Assembly (NCBI RefSeq): GCF_014077095.1
Contig: NZ_JACGVG010000031.1
Location: 1-64,000, forward strand
Direction: 5' to 3'
Length of the DNA stretch: 64,000 bases
Source: Colwellia sp. MB02u-6
Lineage (GTDB): Bacteria; Pseudomonadota; Gammaproteobacteria; Enterobacterales; Alteromonadaceae
Shown: positions 17,203 through 26,596 of the stretch, piece by piece
Layout of the letters: the number at the start of each line of letters is the position of its first letter
How positions within the stretch are numbered: the first letter of the stretch is position 1
The notes under the pieces: generated by a model
The model's database searches: none
Seen by the model: the letters and a program-made list of their open reading frames with translations, nothing else
Told to the model about the DNA's origin: nothing
Made by a program: the position numbers and the translations under genes

Positions 17203-19047
17203 TTAAAAACCACATTGTTTACCTTGGTTTTTATCTTTTAACCAAGTATGCAAGGGGGCAAAATAATCAAGGATGGCGGTTGCATCCATTTGTTCATTGC
17301 CAGTTAATACTTTATACGCTGCTTGCCATGGCTGACTTGAGCCCATTTCAAGGACGGTATTTAACGCGGCACCGGCATCTTTGTTGTTATAAATAGAACA
17401 ACGATGAATAGGGTCAGTATTACCTGAAATTTCACATAAGGCACGATGAAATTCAAATTGCTGAATATGGGCTAAGAAATAACGAGAATAAGGTACGCCA
17501 CCTGGTACATGGTATTTGGCACCTGGGTCAAAAGCATCGACGTTACGATCAATCGGGGTGGTTACACCTTGATATTTTTCACGTAATTCCCACCAAGCGC
17601 TATTATAGTTTTCAGGGGTAATTTCACCGGAATAAACTTTCCAACGCCATTGATCAACCATCAAACCAAAGGGAATAAAGGCAACCTTATCTAGCGCCAT
17701 TTTCATTAATAACCCAATGTCTTTTGATTCATCAGGAATGGTGTCAATTAAACCAATCTCTTTTAAGTATTTAGGTGTTACTGACAGGGCTATCGTGTCA
17801 CCAATAGCTTCATGGAAGCCGTCATTAGCACTGTTTTGATAATAAACGGGCTGGTTTTGATAAGCACGTTGATAAAAGTTATGACCTAATTCGTGATGAA
17901 TGACCGAGAAGTCTTCACCGGTTTTTTGGATACACATTTTAATGCGAATATCATCTTTGGCATCTAAGTCCCATGCTGAGGCATGACATACCACATCTCG
18001 ATCGGCGGGCTTAGTAAATAATGAACGTTGCCAAAATGTGGCGGGTAATGCTTCAAAGCCAAGTGAAGTAAAAAAGCTTTCAGCGCCTTTTACCATTTTA
18101 ATTTCGTCGTAATTATGGCTGGCAAGTTGTTTGGTAACATCATAGCCCGGATCAGCATTTTCAGGTGCCACTAAGTCATAAATATTGCCCCAAGATTGTG
18201 CCCACATATTACCTAATAAATGCGCCGGAATAGGTTGGTCTTGTGGCACTTTATCTTCGCCGTAGGTTTTGCCTAATTCAGTGCGCACATAACAATGTAG
18301 ATCATTGTATAAAGGTTTAATTTGCCCCCATAAACGGTCAAGTTCTTTAGCAAAATCATCAGCAGGCATATCATAATTAGAACGCCACATTGCGCCTAAG
18401 TCTGCATAACCTAGGCCTTGTGCGCCTTCGTTGCCAAGTTCTGCTTGGCGAATATATAAGGGTTTCATCGCTGGGCTAATGGTTCGCCAACCTTGCCACA
18501 TTTCTAATAATTCATCGTAGTTACGAGAGGTTGCCATGGTAGCGGTCATCTCGCCTAAACTTAAGGTTTCGCCCGATTTAGTGGTGTAATTGCCTTTACC
18601 ATATAGACTATTTAATTCCGCGCCAATTTTTGCTAACTCAGCCGATTTAGCTGAATCTTGTGGTGCTGGCATCACTAAGCTCTGCTTTAATATATTGAGT
18701 TTTCTGCGTTGATCTGCACTGACTTCTACAGAGTCAAATTTAGCGGCTTGCATGGCAAACCGAACCCCAGATTCTGTTGACTTTTGATCTGCTGCTGCGG
18801 CAAGTGCTGAAGTGTCTTGCGTAATAAAGTTTGAATTAATCCAAGCCGCACGACTGCCTTCAAGGTTAAGTTGCACTAGTTCTTGTTCAGTAGCGGCTAA
18901 GAATTTTTCTGCATCTTGAGCCGTTAACGCTTTACTTAACACAGAGGCCACTTTAGCTGAATTTTCTACTGTGTTATCACCATTACAAGCACTTAGGCTT
19001 GCTGCTACCAAAATAGCGGCTGTGGTTAATTTAAATGTTGATTGCAT
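17203..19047 (-). CDS. M2-family metallopeptidase (ACE-like dipeptidase), lipoprotein
   Basis: A 614-residue zinc peptidase of family M2, the bacterial relatives of angiotensin-converting enzyme, which remove C-terminal dipeptides. A lipoprotein signal ends at SLSAC (Cys21), so it is probably anchored in the periplasm. The zinc motif is HELGH at 385-389, with the third ligand Glu413 in HEAIGD, as in M2 enzymes. The downstream YQGVTTPIDRNVDAFDPGAK and HVPGGVPYSRYF segments match the usual substrate and chloride region. Length is normal for one domain. It stands alone on the minus strand; a G/C hairpin with T-run lies 147 bases upstream of its start. Confidence 0.92.
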   Translation of the reverse strand: MQSTFKLTTAAILVAASLSACNGDNTVENSAKVASVLSKALTAQDAEKFLAATEQELVQLNLEGSRAAWINSNFITQDTSALAAAADQKSTESGVRFAMQAAKFDSVEVSADQRRKLNILKQSLVMPAPQDSAKSAELAKIGAELNSLYGKGNYTTKSGETLSLGEMTATMATSRNYDELLEMWQGWRTISPAMKPLYIRQAELGNEGAQGLGYADLGAMWRSNYDMPADDFAKELDRLWGQIKPLYNDLHCYVRTELGKTYGEDKVPQDQPIPAHLLGNMWAQSWGNIYDLVAPENADPGYDVTKQLASHNYDEIKMVKGAESFFTSLGFEALPATFWQRSLFTKPADRDVVCHASAWDLDAKDDIRIKMCIQKTGEDFSVIHHELGHNFYQRAYQNQPVYYQNSANDGFHEAIGDTIALSVTPKYLKEIGLIDTIPDESKDIGLLMKMALDKVAFIPFGLMVDQWRWKVYSGEITPENYNSAWWELREKYQGVTTPIDRNVDAFDPGAKYHVPGGVPYSRYFLAHIQQFEFHRALCEISGNTDPIHRCSIYNNKDAGAALNTVLEMGSSQPWQAAYKVLTGNEQMDATAILDYFAPLHTWLKDKNQGKQCGF

Positions 19048-19193
19048 AAGTATCCATTATTGTTTTTGTTAGTGCTTGATTAGCGCCTTAATTAACTTAA
19101 TCTAGCGTCATGGCTAGTGTAGATTGAGATTATCATCTTGGCAATAGTCTTGATTTTGTTAGAGACATTCGGCGGAGTTGATAAATTTTCGAC

Positions 19194-19288
19194 AAAAAAA
19201 AGCCCAGCGAAAGGGGGGCTGGGCCATCATATAAAATATACTAGGGAAAGTATGAAATTTGCGTTTCAAAAATTACTTCAGGAAATGC
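19194..19288 (-). ncRNA. Candidate small RNA or leader ending in a strong terminator
   Basis: GCCCAGC (19202-19208) pairs with GCTGGGC (19218-19224), and on the minus strand this is followed by seven T. No gene lies on that strand upstream for over 400 bases. A TATAAT box (minus, 19300-19295) would start an RNA near 19288, giving about 95 nt with a second small hairpin. The -35 region is poor. It could equally be the 5' leader of the peptidase gene. Confidence 0.35.
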
Positions 19289-19366
19289 CAAAAAATTATA
19301 GCTATATTGGGTGTTTTTAACTGTATTTTTTATGTAATAGTTTGTAATGAATAAGAGTAATAAGAG

Positions 19367-19414
19367 TAAAAAAACTCAGTAATAAAATTTGAAGGTTAAA
19401 ATGTTATTACTGAG
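19367..19414 (-). terminator. Orphan A/U-rich terminator-like hairpin
   Basis: An 11-bp perfect stem (CTCAGTAATAA at 19375-19385 with TTATTACTGAG at 19404-19414) is followed on the minus strand by seven T. No gene upstream on that strand explains it. Confidence 0.5.
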
Positions 19415-19596
19415 AGTAAGTGAAAGTACATTAGTGATCAGGTACTAGGCAAATATCAATTGAGATAACTTTAAGGTATCAATATTGCTATATAAAAAGT
19501 GAAATGGGTAAGAATTTTTAATCTAGTGACCGTTAATTGACTTTTTTTGGACTTTGTTTAGTATTTTTTTAGTTCTGCATTTAATCCTAGTTGCGT

Positions 19597-19620
19597 TAGT
19601 TTAAACGCTTGTTTAAACTA
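19597..19620 (+). promoter_or_regulatory. PsrA operator (autoregulatory palindrome)
   Basis: TAGTTTAAAC and GTTTAAACTA flank GCTT, giving a perfect 24-bp palindrome 47 bases before the psrA ATG. PsrA proteins are known to repress their own genes through palindromes of a similar GAAAC-N4-GTTTC type. Confidence 0.8.
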
Positions 19621-19667
19621 CTTGTATTAATTTGTTGATTACACTAGAACTACGGCGTTATTTAACT

Positions 19668-20297
19668 ATGAGCACGAAGAATAAAATATTAGATGCAGCA
19701 GAAAGTTTGTTTGCAAATAAGGGTTTTAATGGTACCTCTCTACGTGAAATAACCGGTCAAGCCGATGTGAACTTAGCTGCGGTTAATTATCATTTTGGCT
19801 CGAAGAAAGAATTAATTAAAGCGGTTATGTCTCGTTACATGAATGAGTTATCACCGCGTTTAGAAGGTGCTTTAAGACAAGTCTGTGAAATAGAATCACC
19901 TAGCCTAATTGACGTCTTTTCTGCTTTTATCGATCCGCTATTATCCTTAAACAAGTTTAAAGACAATGGTACCAGTAATTTCTTGCAGCTTTTAGGCCGA
20001 GGTTATACTGACAGCCAAGGCTTTTTACGCTGGTTTTTAACCACTCAATACCCAGGTGTTATTGATAATTTTGTTTTAGCGGTACAAAAATCATACCCAG
20101 AGCTAAGTGCTGAAGAGATGTTTTGGCGTTTACATTTTACTATGGGCACAGTGGTTTTTACCATGTCTTCAAGTGACGCTTTGATTGCTATTGCTAAAAG
20201 TGATTTCGACCGTGAACTGCAAATTTCAGATGTTATTCGTAATGTTATTCCTTATGTTGCGGCCGGTGTTGGGGCACCTATGCCCTTGAAACGTTAA
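19668..20297 (+). CDS. psrA: TetR-family regulator PsrA
   Basis: A 209-residue TetR regulator. The DNA-binding part has KILDAAESLFANKGFNGTSL and VNLAAVNYHFGSKKELIKAV, and the ligand domain has FWRLHFTMGTVVFTMSSSDA. All closely resemble Pseudomonas PsrA, which senses long-chain acyl-CoA and controls beta-oxidation and stationary-phase genes. Gene order psrA-nagZ is also that of Pseudomonas. I start at the ATG at 19668, where homology begins; an upstream TTG in frame (19632) would add twelve atypical residues next to the operator. The 24-bp palindrome upstream supports autorepression. Confidence 0.88.
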   Translation: MSTKNKILDAAESLFANKGFNGTSLREITGQADVNLAAVNYHFGSKKELIKAVMSRYMNELSPRLEGALRQVCEIESPSLIDVFSAFIDPLLSLNKFKDNGTSNFLQLLGRGYTDSQGFLRWFLTTQYPGVIDNFVLAVQKSYPELSAEEMFWRLHFTMGTVVFTMSSSDALIAIAKSDFDRELQISDVIRNVIPYVAAGVGAPMPLKR

Positions 20298-20497
20298 CTT
20301 GGGCTCGAGCTGAGTGAGCTAAAATATAAGATAAAGATTACACAGATTCTTTTACAGGATCCTTAGCATGCTTATTATTTAATAGCGTTCAAAAACGCTA
20401 CAATTTTCAGGTTATGACTGGTAAATAGCGCCAGCATCTTTGTTTATGCGTGCTAATTAGGTAGAGTAGCAATATCTTAATATTGTAAAGTGTTGTT

Positions 20498-21517
20498 ATG
20501 GGTCCAGTCATGTTTGATGTGCAAGGCACATCATTGTCTCAAGAAGATAAAGAAATACTTCAACATCCACTGATCGGTGGATTAATCTTTTTTACTCGAA
20601 ATTATCAATCACCAGAACAAATGGCTGACTTAAGTCAGCAAATCCGTATGGCAGCCAAAAAGCCTATGTTATTAGCGGTTGATCATGAGGGTGGTCGTGT
20701 ACAACGCTTTCGAGAGGGCTTTTCTTTAATCCCGGCGATGGGTAAGTTATGGCAAATGTCAGAACAAAACCTCGCCTTAGCAAAAGAACTCGCTAAACAA
20801 AGTGCGATCCTGATGGCATTGGAAGTGCAAGCGGTCGGTATAGATATCAGTTTTGCGCCAGTATTAGATATTAATAACATTAGCGACGTTATTGGTGATA
20901 GAGCCTTTCATCAACACCCCGATTACGTCACTGAATTAGCTGAGGCATTTATTAGTGGCTTACATCTAGTGGGTATGAAAGCAACCGGTAAGCATTTTCC
21001 GGGTCATGGCAGTGTTAAAGCTGACTCTCATATTGATTTACCCATTGATTCACGTACAAGCGCTGAGATTTTTCAACAAGACTTAATGCCATTTAAGCAA
21101 CTTATCAGCAAAGAAAAAGTGGATGCCTTGATGCCTGCACATATTATTTTCCCCAATGTTGCCCCTCAAGCCGTGGGTTTTTCTCGCTATTGGCTACAAA
21201 ACATTTTACGTGAACAACTCGGTTTTAATGGCGTGATTTTTAGTGACGATTTATCCATGCAAGGCGCAGCAAGTATCGGTGGTTATATTGAACGCGCTGA
21301 GGCAGCACAAGCAGCAGGTTGCGATATGCTTTTGTTATGCAACAACCGTGATGGCTGTGTAGAGGTGCTTGATAGTGCCAATGTTTCAACATCGTTAGTG
21401 GGCAGTGAAAGGCTTAATAAGCTGCTGAAAACGCCAGATAAAAATACTAATTGGTCAAGGCTTAAAGAAAATGTAGTCTGGCAACAAGCGAGCGAATACC
21501 TTAAGCAATATCGTTGA
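20498..21517 (+). CDS. nagZ: Beta-N-acetylglucosaminidase NagZ (GH3)
   Basis: A 339-residue cytoplasmic GH3 enzyme that removes N-acetylglucosamine from GlcNAc-anhydromuropeptides during peptidoglycan recycling. Signature segments are VDHEGGRVQRFREGFSLIPA (61-80), KHFPGHGSVKADSH (165-178), which carries the Asp/His acid-base pair, and VIFSDDLSMQGA, where Asp250 is the expected nucleophile. Length is normal for the single-domain proteobacterial form. It lies 200 bases after psrA on the same strand, the order seen in Pseudomonas. No clear terminator separates them. Confidence 0.95.
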   Translation: MGPVMFDVQGTSLSQEDKEILQHPLIGGLIFFTRNYQSPEQMADLSQQIRMAAKKPMLLAVDHEGGRVQRFREGFSLIPAMGKLWQMSEQNLALAKELAKQSAILMALEVQAVGIDISFAPVLDINNISDVIGDRAFHQHPDYVTELAEAFISGLHLVGMKATGKHFPGHGSVKADSHIDLPIDSRTSAEIFQQDLMPFKQLISKEKVDALMPAHIIFPNVAPQAVGFSRYWLQNILREQLGFNGVIFSDDLSMQGAASIGGYIERAEAAQAAGCDMLLLCNNRDGCVEVLDSANVSTSLVGSERLNKLLKTPDKNTNWSRLKENVVWQQASEYLKQYR

Positions 21518-21588
21518 TTTTTAGCTGAGATCGCAGCTGTTCAAATTACAAATCAATAAACTTAAATAATCAAGAATATTAACAAAAT

Positions 21589-21624
21589 AAAAATATAATA
21601 ATAAAAATATAATAATAAAAATAT
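21589..21624 (+). repeat. Short A/T tandem repeat
   Basis: A 14-base unit AAAAATATAATAAT is repeated twice exactly, plus eight bases, directly before the SLC13 gene. It would give an unstructured A-rich leader and may be prone to slippage. Confidence 0.7.
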
Positions 21625-21635
21625 TGGATAAATTT

Positions 21636-23012
21636 ATGAAAATCACTAAACAGTTATTCATCCCGTTAGCCCCTGTTTTAGCGGTAATATTTCATTTTAC
21701 CTTGCTAGCTATTGGCTTAGACAGTAAAGCCTCTATCGCTGCAGCTATTACGCTTTTAACGGTTATTTGGTGGGTGACCGAAGCACTGCCTATACCTGCC
21801 ACGTCATTAGTGCCTTTTGCCTTGCTGCCCCTATTTGGCATTGTCGATCATAAAGTGGTGGCATCTGCCTTAGGTAGCCATGTAATTTTGCTCTTAATGG
21901 GTGCTTTTATGCTGTCAAAAGCCATTGAAAAAAGTGGCGCACATGAACGGTTAGCGGTTTACATGGTGCGCTTGGTGGGGGTTAATAGCGGCAGGCGAAT
22001 GGTCTTTGGCTTTATGTTAGCGAGTGCACTATTAAGTATGTGGATATCCAACACTGCCACAACCTTAATTATGTTACCTATTGCTTTGGCTATTCTAAAA
22101 CATATTGATAATCAAAATCTTAAAGTAGCGCTGATTCTTGGTATTGCCTATGCAGCAAGTGTGGGTGGTGTTGCGACCCCGATTGGAACGCCGCCTAATG
22201 TGATCTTTATGGGCATTTATGAAGAACAAACAGGCATTGAATTTGGCTTTTTAGAATGGATGAAGATTGGTGTACCTATTGTGGTACTTGCTATTCCAAT
22301 TATGGCCTTTTGGCTCACCAGAAATGTCAAACTTGAACAAACGGTACACTTACCCGTATTAGGGCCATGGCGCGCGGAAGAAATACGCACTTTGTGGGTT
22401 TTTGGTTTAACTGCATTAGCATGGATTACACGTAAAGAACCTTTTGGTGGTTGGAGTGGAGCCTTAGATATTGAGATAGCAGGTGATAGTACTGTTGCTT
22501 TATTTGCTGTGGTGTTGATGTTTATTGTGCCCAATGGTAAAGGCTCACGCTTACTCGATTGGGACAGCGCTAAAACTATTCCTTGGGGCATGTTATTGCT
22601 ATTTGCTGGCGGTATTGCTTTAGCTAAAGGTTTTGTTGCTTCAGGTTTAAGTGATTTGTTGGGTGAGTGGTTAGCGTCATTTGCTCACTTACCGGCAATT
22701 ATCATGATTGTTACTATTTGTTTGGTGGTAACTTATCTAACAGAAATAACCAGTAACACAGCAACTGCCACATTACTGATGCCCATTTTAGCAGCGGCGG
22801 CTATTGCCTCTGGTTATGATCCTAAAGTGTTAATGATACCTGCTGCGATATGTGCCAGTTGTGCGTTTATGCTACCTGTGGCAACAGCGCCTAATGCGAT
22901 CGCTTATGGAACCGGTGAAATACAAATTAAAGAGATGGTAAAAGAAGGGGCCGTGCTCAGTTTTATTATTTCTTGCTTAGTGGGTATTACTTGTTACTTG
23001 TTATTGCTCTAA
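21636..23012 (+). CDS. SLC13/DASS-family sodium-coupled anion carrier
   Basis: A 458-residue inner-membrane symporter of the divalent-anion family (VcINDY-like), usually importing C4-dicarboxylates, citrate or sulfate with sodium. The two Ser-Asn-Thr signature loops are present, in MWISNTATTLIMLPIALAIL and EITSNTATATLLMPILAAAA, and a GVATPIGTPPNVIFMGIYEE segment follows the first. I chose the ATG at 21636 (GGATAA upstream); an in-frame TTG twelve bases earlier is the other option. The substrate cannot be settled from sequence. It converges with dsbB. Confidence 0.87.
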   Translation: MKITKQLFIPLAPVLAVIFHFTLLAIGLDSKASIAAAITLLTVIWWVTEALPIPATSLVPFALLPLFGIVDHKVVASALGSHVILLLMGAFMLSKAIEKSGAHERLAVYMVRLVGVNSGRRMVFGFMLASALLSMWISNTATTLIMLPIALAILKHIDNQNLKVALILGIAYAASVGGVATPIGTPPNVIFMGIYEEQTGIEFGFLEWMKIGVPIVVLAIPIMAFWLTRNVKLEQTVHLPVLGPWRAEEIRTLWVFGLTALAWITRKEPFGGWSGALDIEIAGDSTVALFAVVLMFIVPNGKGSRLLDWDSAKTIPWGMLLLFAGGIALAKGFVASGLSDLLGEWLASFAHLPAIIMIVTICLVVTYLTEITSNTATATLLMPILAAAAIASGYDPKVLMIPAAICASCAFMLPVATAPNAIAYGTGEIQIKEMVKEGAVLSFIISCLVGITCYLLLL

Positions 23013-23034
23013 TAGCTTTTAACGTCAAATTTAA

Positions 23035-23071
23035 ATACTCGCGTTATGACCTTGGGTTATAACGCGAGTAT
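23035..23071. terminator. Terminator-like hairpin between convergent genes
   Basis: A 13-bp perfect stem, ATACTCGCGTTAT (23035-23047) with ATAACGCGAGTAT (23059-23071), lies between the SLC13 and dsbB stops. T-tails are weak on both strands. Confidence 0.6.
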
Positions 23072-23083
23072 GATAAAAAACGG

Positions 23084-23626
23084 TTAAAACATTTTCTCTT
23101 TTTGCAAACGTGCTAATAAAATAATAGCAAACACAGCACTATAAATACCAAATATAACTAGCATAACTTGTGGCATGGTAAAGCCTAAGAACTGCCAGTT
23201 AATATCACCACAGTCGCCTGTCGCTTCAAACAAGGCTGGTAACCATAGATGAAGTGGCGCCCAAGTTGGGAAGTTTGGTATAAACTCGCAACTAAATAAA
23301 AACGACATGGTTGATGATTGCATGTCGATATGTTCTAAAGCAATGATGAATCCCCAAATAGCCCCAGTAGCCCATAAACCATAAGCGGCAATACGTATTA
23401 ATACAAATTGACAACCTAAAGCCCCAACAACACCTGCTAAAAATATCCCCCAGATCGCGGTGCGCTGATAAATGCACATAATGCAGGGTTCAAGCCCCAT
23501 CACATATTGAAAGTAGAGTGCGATTAATTCAAAACATAAGGCACTAACAGCGAGCAATTGCCAAGCTCGTTGATTTAAAGATAATTGGCTTAAGAAATTC
23601 ACGACATGTCGCCCATGATTAATCAT
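23084..23626 (-). CDS. dsbB: Disulfide bond formation protein DsbB
   Basis: A 180-residue inner-membrane quinone reductase that reoxidises DsbA. It has four transmembrane helices and the two periplasmic cysteine pairs: Cys48-Cys51 in [10 protein letters not shown], and Cys113 (FSCEF) with Cys139 (GDCGD). The quinone-loop Arg of the CIYQR segment is kept. Compared with E. coli DsbB, the first seven residues look extra, so a GTG at codon 8 or 9 is a possible true start. It lies 98 bases downstream of nhaB on the same strand, separated by a terminator. Confidence 0.95.
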   Translation of the reverse strand: MINHGRHVVNFLSQLSLNQRAWQLLAVSALCFELIALYFQYVMGLEPCIMCIYQRTAIWGIFLAGVVGALGCQFVLIRIAAYGLWATGAIWGFIIALEHIDMQSSTMSFLFSCEFIPNFPTWAPLHLWLPALFEATGDCGDINWQFLGFTMPQVMLVIFGIYSAVFAIILLARLQKEKMF

Positions 23627-23661
23627 TTAAGTAATATTGCTACATATGCTAACAATAATAA

Positions 23662-23684
23662 AAAAGCGCCACAAGGGCGCTTTT
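23662..23684 (-). terminator. Intrinsic terminator of nhaB
   Basis: AAAAGCGCC (23662-23670) pairs with GGCGCTTTT (23676-23684), with a five-base loop and a T-run on the minus strand, 40 bases after the nhaB stop. Confidence 0.85.
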
Positions 23685-23723
23685 GTTAAATTTTATATCA
23701 GCTTATAACTTGAACAAAACTTG

Positions 23724-25313
23724 TTAGTGGCCACCAGGGGCACTAGTTTCAGAATTTTCACTGTGATGCTGAATAATATTTTCGTCATAAAAATACTGGG
23801 TGTATTTCGTTAACTGTCCAGTTGAGATAGCCAGTAAACCAACAATAGTTAACACTATCGTATAAGGGAACGCCATAATAACCATGCGACCATAAGATAA
23901 ACGAATTAATGGTGCTAGTGCTGAGGTTAATAAGAACAAGAACGCTGCTTGTCCATTCGGTGTTGCCACACTGGGTAAGTTTGTACCTGTGTTAATTGCC
24001 ACCGCTAATAAATCAAACTGGTCGCGGGTAATTTGGCCAGCCATTAGTGCTTTTTGAATCTCTGTAATGTAAACCGTACCAACGAACACATTATCACTCA
24101 CCATAGAAAGTAAGCCATTTGCCAGGTAGAACATAACAAGCTGCATGTTACCTTCAAAGGTTAACACCCAAGTAATAACAGGCGTAAATAAGCCCTGATC
24201 GACAATAACAGCAACTATCGCGAAGAACACGGCTAACAAAGCAGTAAAAGGTAGCGCTTCTTCAAAGGCATGGCCAATTTGATGCTCTTCGGTAATACCC
24301 GTAAATGCAGTGGCTAGAATGATGACAGATAAGCCAATTATACCAACTGGTGCTAAATGTAATGCCAGACCAACAATTAACCAAACGGCAATCGCCCCTT
24401 GAATAATCAGTTTTGCATTATCAAGCTTATTACGCTTTTTACTTTCTGCAATATCATAGTCGTTCAAAACATTGTAAACATTTTCTGGTAAAGCAACGCC
24501 GTACCCAAACCATTTTACTTTCTCTAAAAGTACACAGGTTATCATACCAGCAAAAAATACTGGAATAGTTACGGGTGACATACGAATAGCAAATTCAATG
24601 AATTCCCAGCCAGCTTGTTGCCCAATAACTAAGTTCTGTGGCTCACCAACTATGGTACATACACCACCTAAAGCGGTACCCACACCAGCATGCATCATTA
24701 AATTACGTAAGTAGCCGCGAAACTGCTCTAAATCAGCACGTGAGTATTCAGCTAATTCATGGTCACTGGTATGATCGTGGTCAACTTTAATATCTTTACC
24801 TGAAGCAACCTTGTGATAAACAGAGTAAAAACCAATAGCGACACTTATAATTACGGCAATTACGGTAAGCGCATCTAAGAAGGCCGACAAAAAGGCCCCA
24901 GAGAAACAAAACAGTAGAGACACCATCACTTTGGAACGAACTTTAGTGACTATTTTAGTGAATAAAAATAGTAACAAGCCTTTCATAAAGTAAATGCCGG
25001 CAACCATAAAGATTAATAATAAGATCACTTCAAAGTTTAAAATCATCTCATGCATGACTTGATTTGGACTTGTCATACCTATGGCAACTGCTTCAATAGC
25101 GAGTAAGCCACCGGGTTGTAAAGGGTAACATTTTAGTGCCATTGCTAGAGTAAATATAAACTCAATAACCAATGCCCAACCGGCAATGTAGGGGTCGACA
25201 ACGAAAAATAGTAATGGGTTGATTACTAAAAATGTAATTATTGCGATTTTGTACCATTCTGGCGAATTGCCAAGAAAGTTTTTATAAAACGCATTCATGA
25301 ATGATTGCTGCAT
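23724..25313 (-). CDS. nhaB: Sodium/proton antiporter NhaB
   Basis: A 529-residue inner-membrane antiporter that expels sodium in exchange for protons, fitting a marine life. The N-terminus ([20 protein letters not shown]), the [20 protein letters not shown] helix and the [19 protein letters not shown] and [20 protein letters not shown] segments are typical of NhaB and the ion-transporter superfamily. About twelve helices are visible. Length matches the family (about 510-530). It is followed by its own terminator and then dsbB. In enterobacteria nhaB neighbours fadR; here the upstream region is non-coding. Confidence 0.95.
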   Translation of the reverse strand: MQQSFMNAFYKNFLGNSPEWYKIAIITFLVINPLLFFVVDPYIAGWALVIEFIFTLAMALKCYPLQPGGLLAIEAVAIGMTSPNQVMHEMILNFEVILLLIFMVAGIYFMKGLLLFLFTKIVTKVRSKVMVSLLFCFSGAFLSAFLDALTVIAVIISVAIGFYSVYHKVASGKDIKVDHDHTSDHELAEYSRADLEQFRGYLRNLMMHAGVGTALGGVCTIVGEPQNLVIGQQAGWEFIEFAIRMSPVTIPVFFAGMITCVLLEKVKWFGYGVALPENVYNVLNDYDIAESKKRNKLDNAKLIIQGAIAVWLIVGLALHLAPVGIIGLSVIILATAFTGITEEHQIGHAFEEALPFTALLAVFFAIVAVIVDQGLFTPVITWVLTFEGNMQLVMFYLANGLLSMVSDNVFVGTVYITEIQKALMAGQITRDQFDLLAVAINTGTNLPSVATPNGQAAFLFLLTSALAPLIRLSYGRMVIMAFPYTIVLTIVGLLAISTGQLTKYTQYFYDENIIQHHSENSETSAPGGH

Positions 25314-26596
25314 GATGAACCTTTTGAAAATTAAGAGCTAGGGTTAGTGTAACTTAAACATTTTTGTAATTATTTTTTTGTAATTATTTTTATAAATTTA
25401 AGAATTTAAGAGTTTAAGCGTTAATGTAACTATTGTAAATAAGTCAGATCAAGCTTGTTGACTATTGAAAAGGACTGTTAGGACAATAAATGTAATTTTT
25501 GCATCAAGAAGCAAGCTTTAAAAAATGGTAAAATCAGCAGGTAAAAGCAAATTTTTTGATTGTAGAATATTTCAAAAATAGCGATAAAGCTAAGGTGAAT
25601 TTAACTCAGCAGCTTTAGGTGAGATATGTATTTATGACTAGCACCAATGAAGTTAAGCGTTTGATATATATTGCAATCACAGTTATCAAATATTTTACTA
25701 AAATAGCTTTTTATGATGTTGCATTTAAGTTAAAAATAATCTTCATTAGTGACTACTAAGCTTTAAAGCTATTTTGATTCTGCTTAGCTTTATAATTTAA
25801 ATAATATAGTCTAAGTAGTATGATTTAAATTATATTATTTGATACATGCTATAGCCATTAAACTACGACTGAACCTTTGATAACGTGACTATTAATTATA
25901 GTGGGCCTTCGTTGTTTTATCTAACGTAGAACGCAATAGGTAAATAGCTTTAAAGTTAATTTAACTATTTAGTTGTTATAGAAAAAGTGCTGTTATTAGG
26001 CTGATTTTTGAACGGCTTTATCTACTAATTCATTTACTTGATTATATTCTGAAATGGCTGTTCACTCCACTTTAGCCGACAGAACTTAACTTATTAAATG
26101 AGGTGTTATGCTTAAAATATAAATCAATGAGTTAATAAAAAATTTTATATCAATATTTTTATTTTATTTTCATCATATATATTTGCTATCAAGCATTTGC
26201 TGTTTTTTGTTAAGAACAGCTATGCCAACGTTTAGAACTTGCGAGGCGGAAAATGACTGGCTTAATGTTTTTTATCAGCTAAATTGACCGCGCTATATCG
26301 TTATTAAGTACTAGTATTCGTTTAACCGTTGCACAACAAATCAATGCCTTGTTAACTTCAGTAGGAAATCAAAATAAACAGTAAATAAAACTTCAACAAC
26401 CCACTGAATCTTTTGCCATTATTGCCATAAGTCAATGGCAGTTTGCTGATTAACCTATTATTAGAATCGCTTAAAAAATAAGGCACACCAATTATAATAT
26501 GGCATAGCTATATTTGGTGTGTGGCTAGCAATTAAAAATTAAGTTGAAATAATCAGGTAAAACATAATTTTATTGTTCGACCAGAAGAATTTATTA
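25314..26596. other. Long non-coding, A/T-rich stretch with signs of decay
   Basis: About 1.3 kb without an intact gene. A 41-codon frame at 25634-25759 is listed separately as doubtful. Around 26290-26480 one plus-strand frame reads AISLLSTSIRLTVAQQINAL, then ESFAIIAISQWQFAD with only a few TAA stops in between, which looks like a decayed gene, but I do not recognise the family. The rest is extremely A/T-rich and holds nothing I can name. Confidence 0.5.
25634..25759 (+). CDS. Doubtful small ORF, 41 residues
   Basis: ATG-initiated frame starting MTSTNEVKRLIYIAITVIKY and ending FISDY, basic and hydrophobic, with a GGTGAG about a dozen bases upstream. It is not recognised. In such A/T-rich DNA it may well be chance or the fragment of a lost gene. 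Confidence 0.2.
   Translation: MTSTNEVKRLIYIAITVIKYFTKIAFYDVAFKLKIIFISDY

Larger units (their letters stand above)
19048..19596. other. Non-coding stretch with two minus-strand terminators
   Basis: No convincing gene lies between the M2 peptidase and the psrA control region. Two hairpins with T-tails on the minus strand (19194-19224 and 19367-19414) imply at least one short minus-strand transcript here, either a small RNA or an attenuated leader of the peptidase gene. A 60-codon plus-strand frame at 19138-19320 has no ribosome site or recognisable composition and was not called. Confidence 0.5.

Noticed and set aside
19138-19320. Plus-strand frame of 60 codons before psrA
   Set aside because: It has no ribosome site or recognisable protein, and it crosses a terminator hairpin that reads on the other strand.
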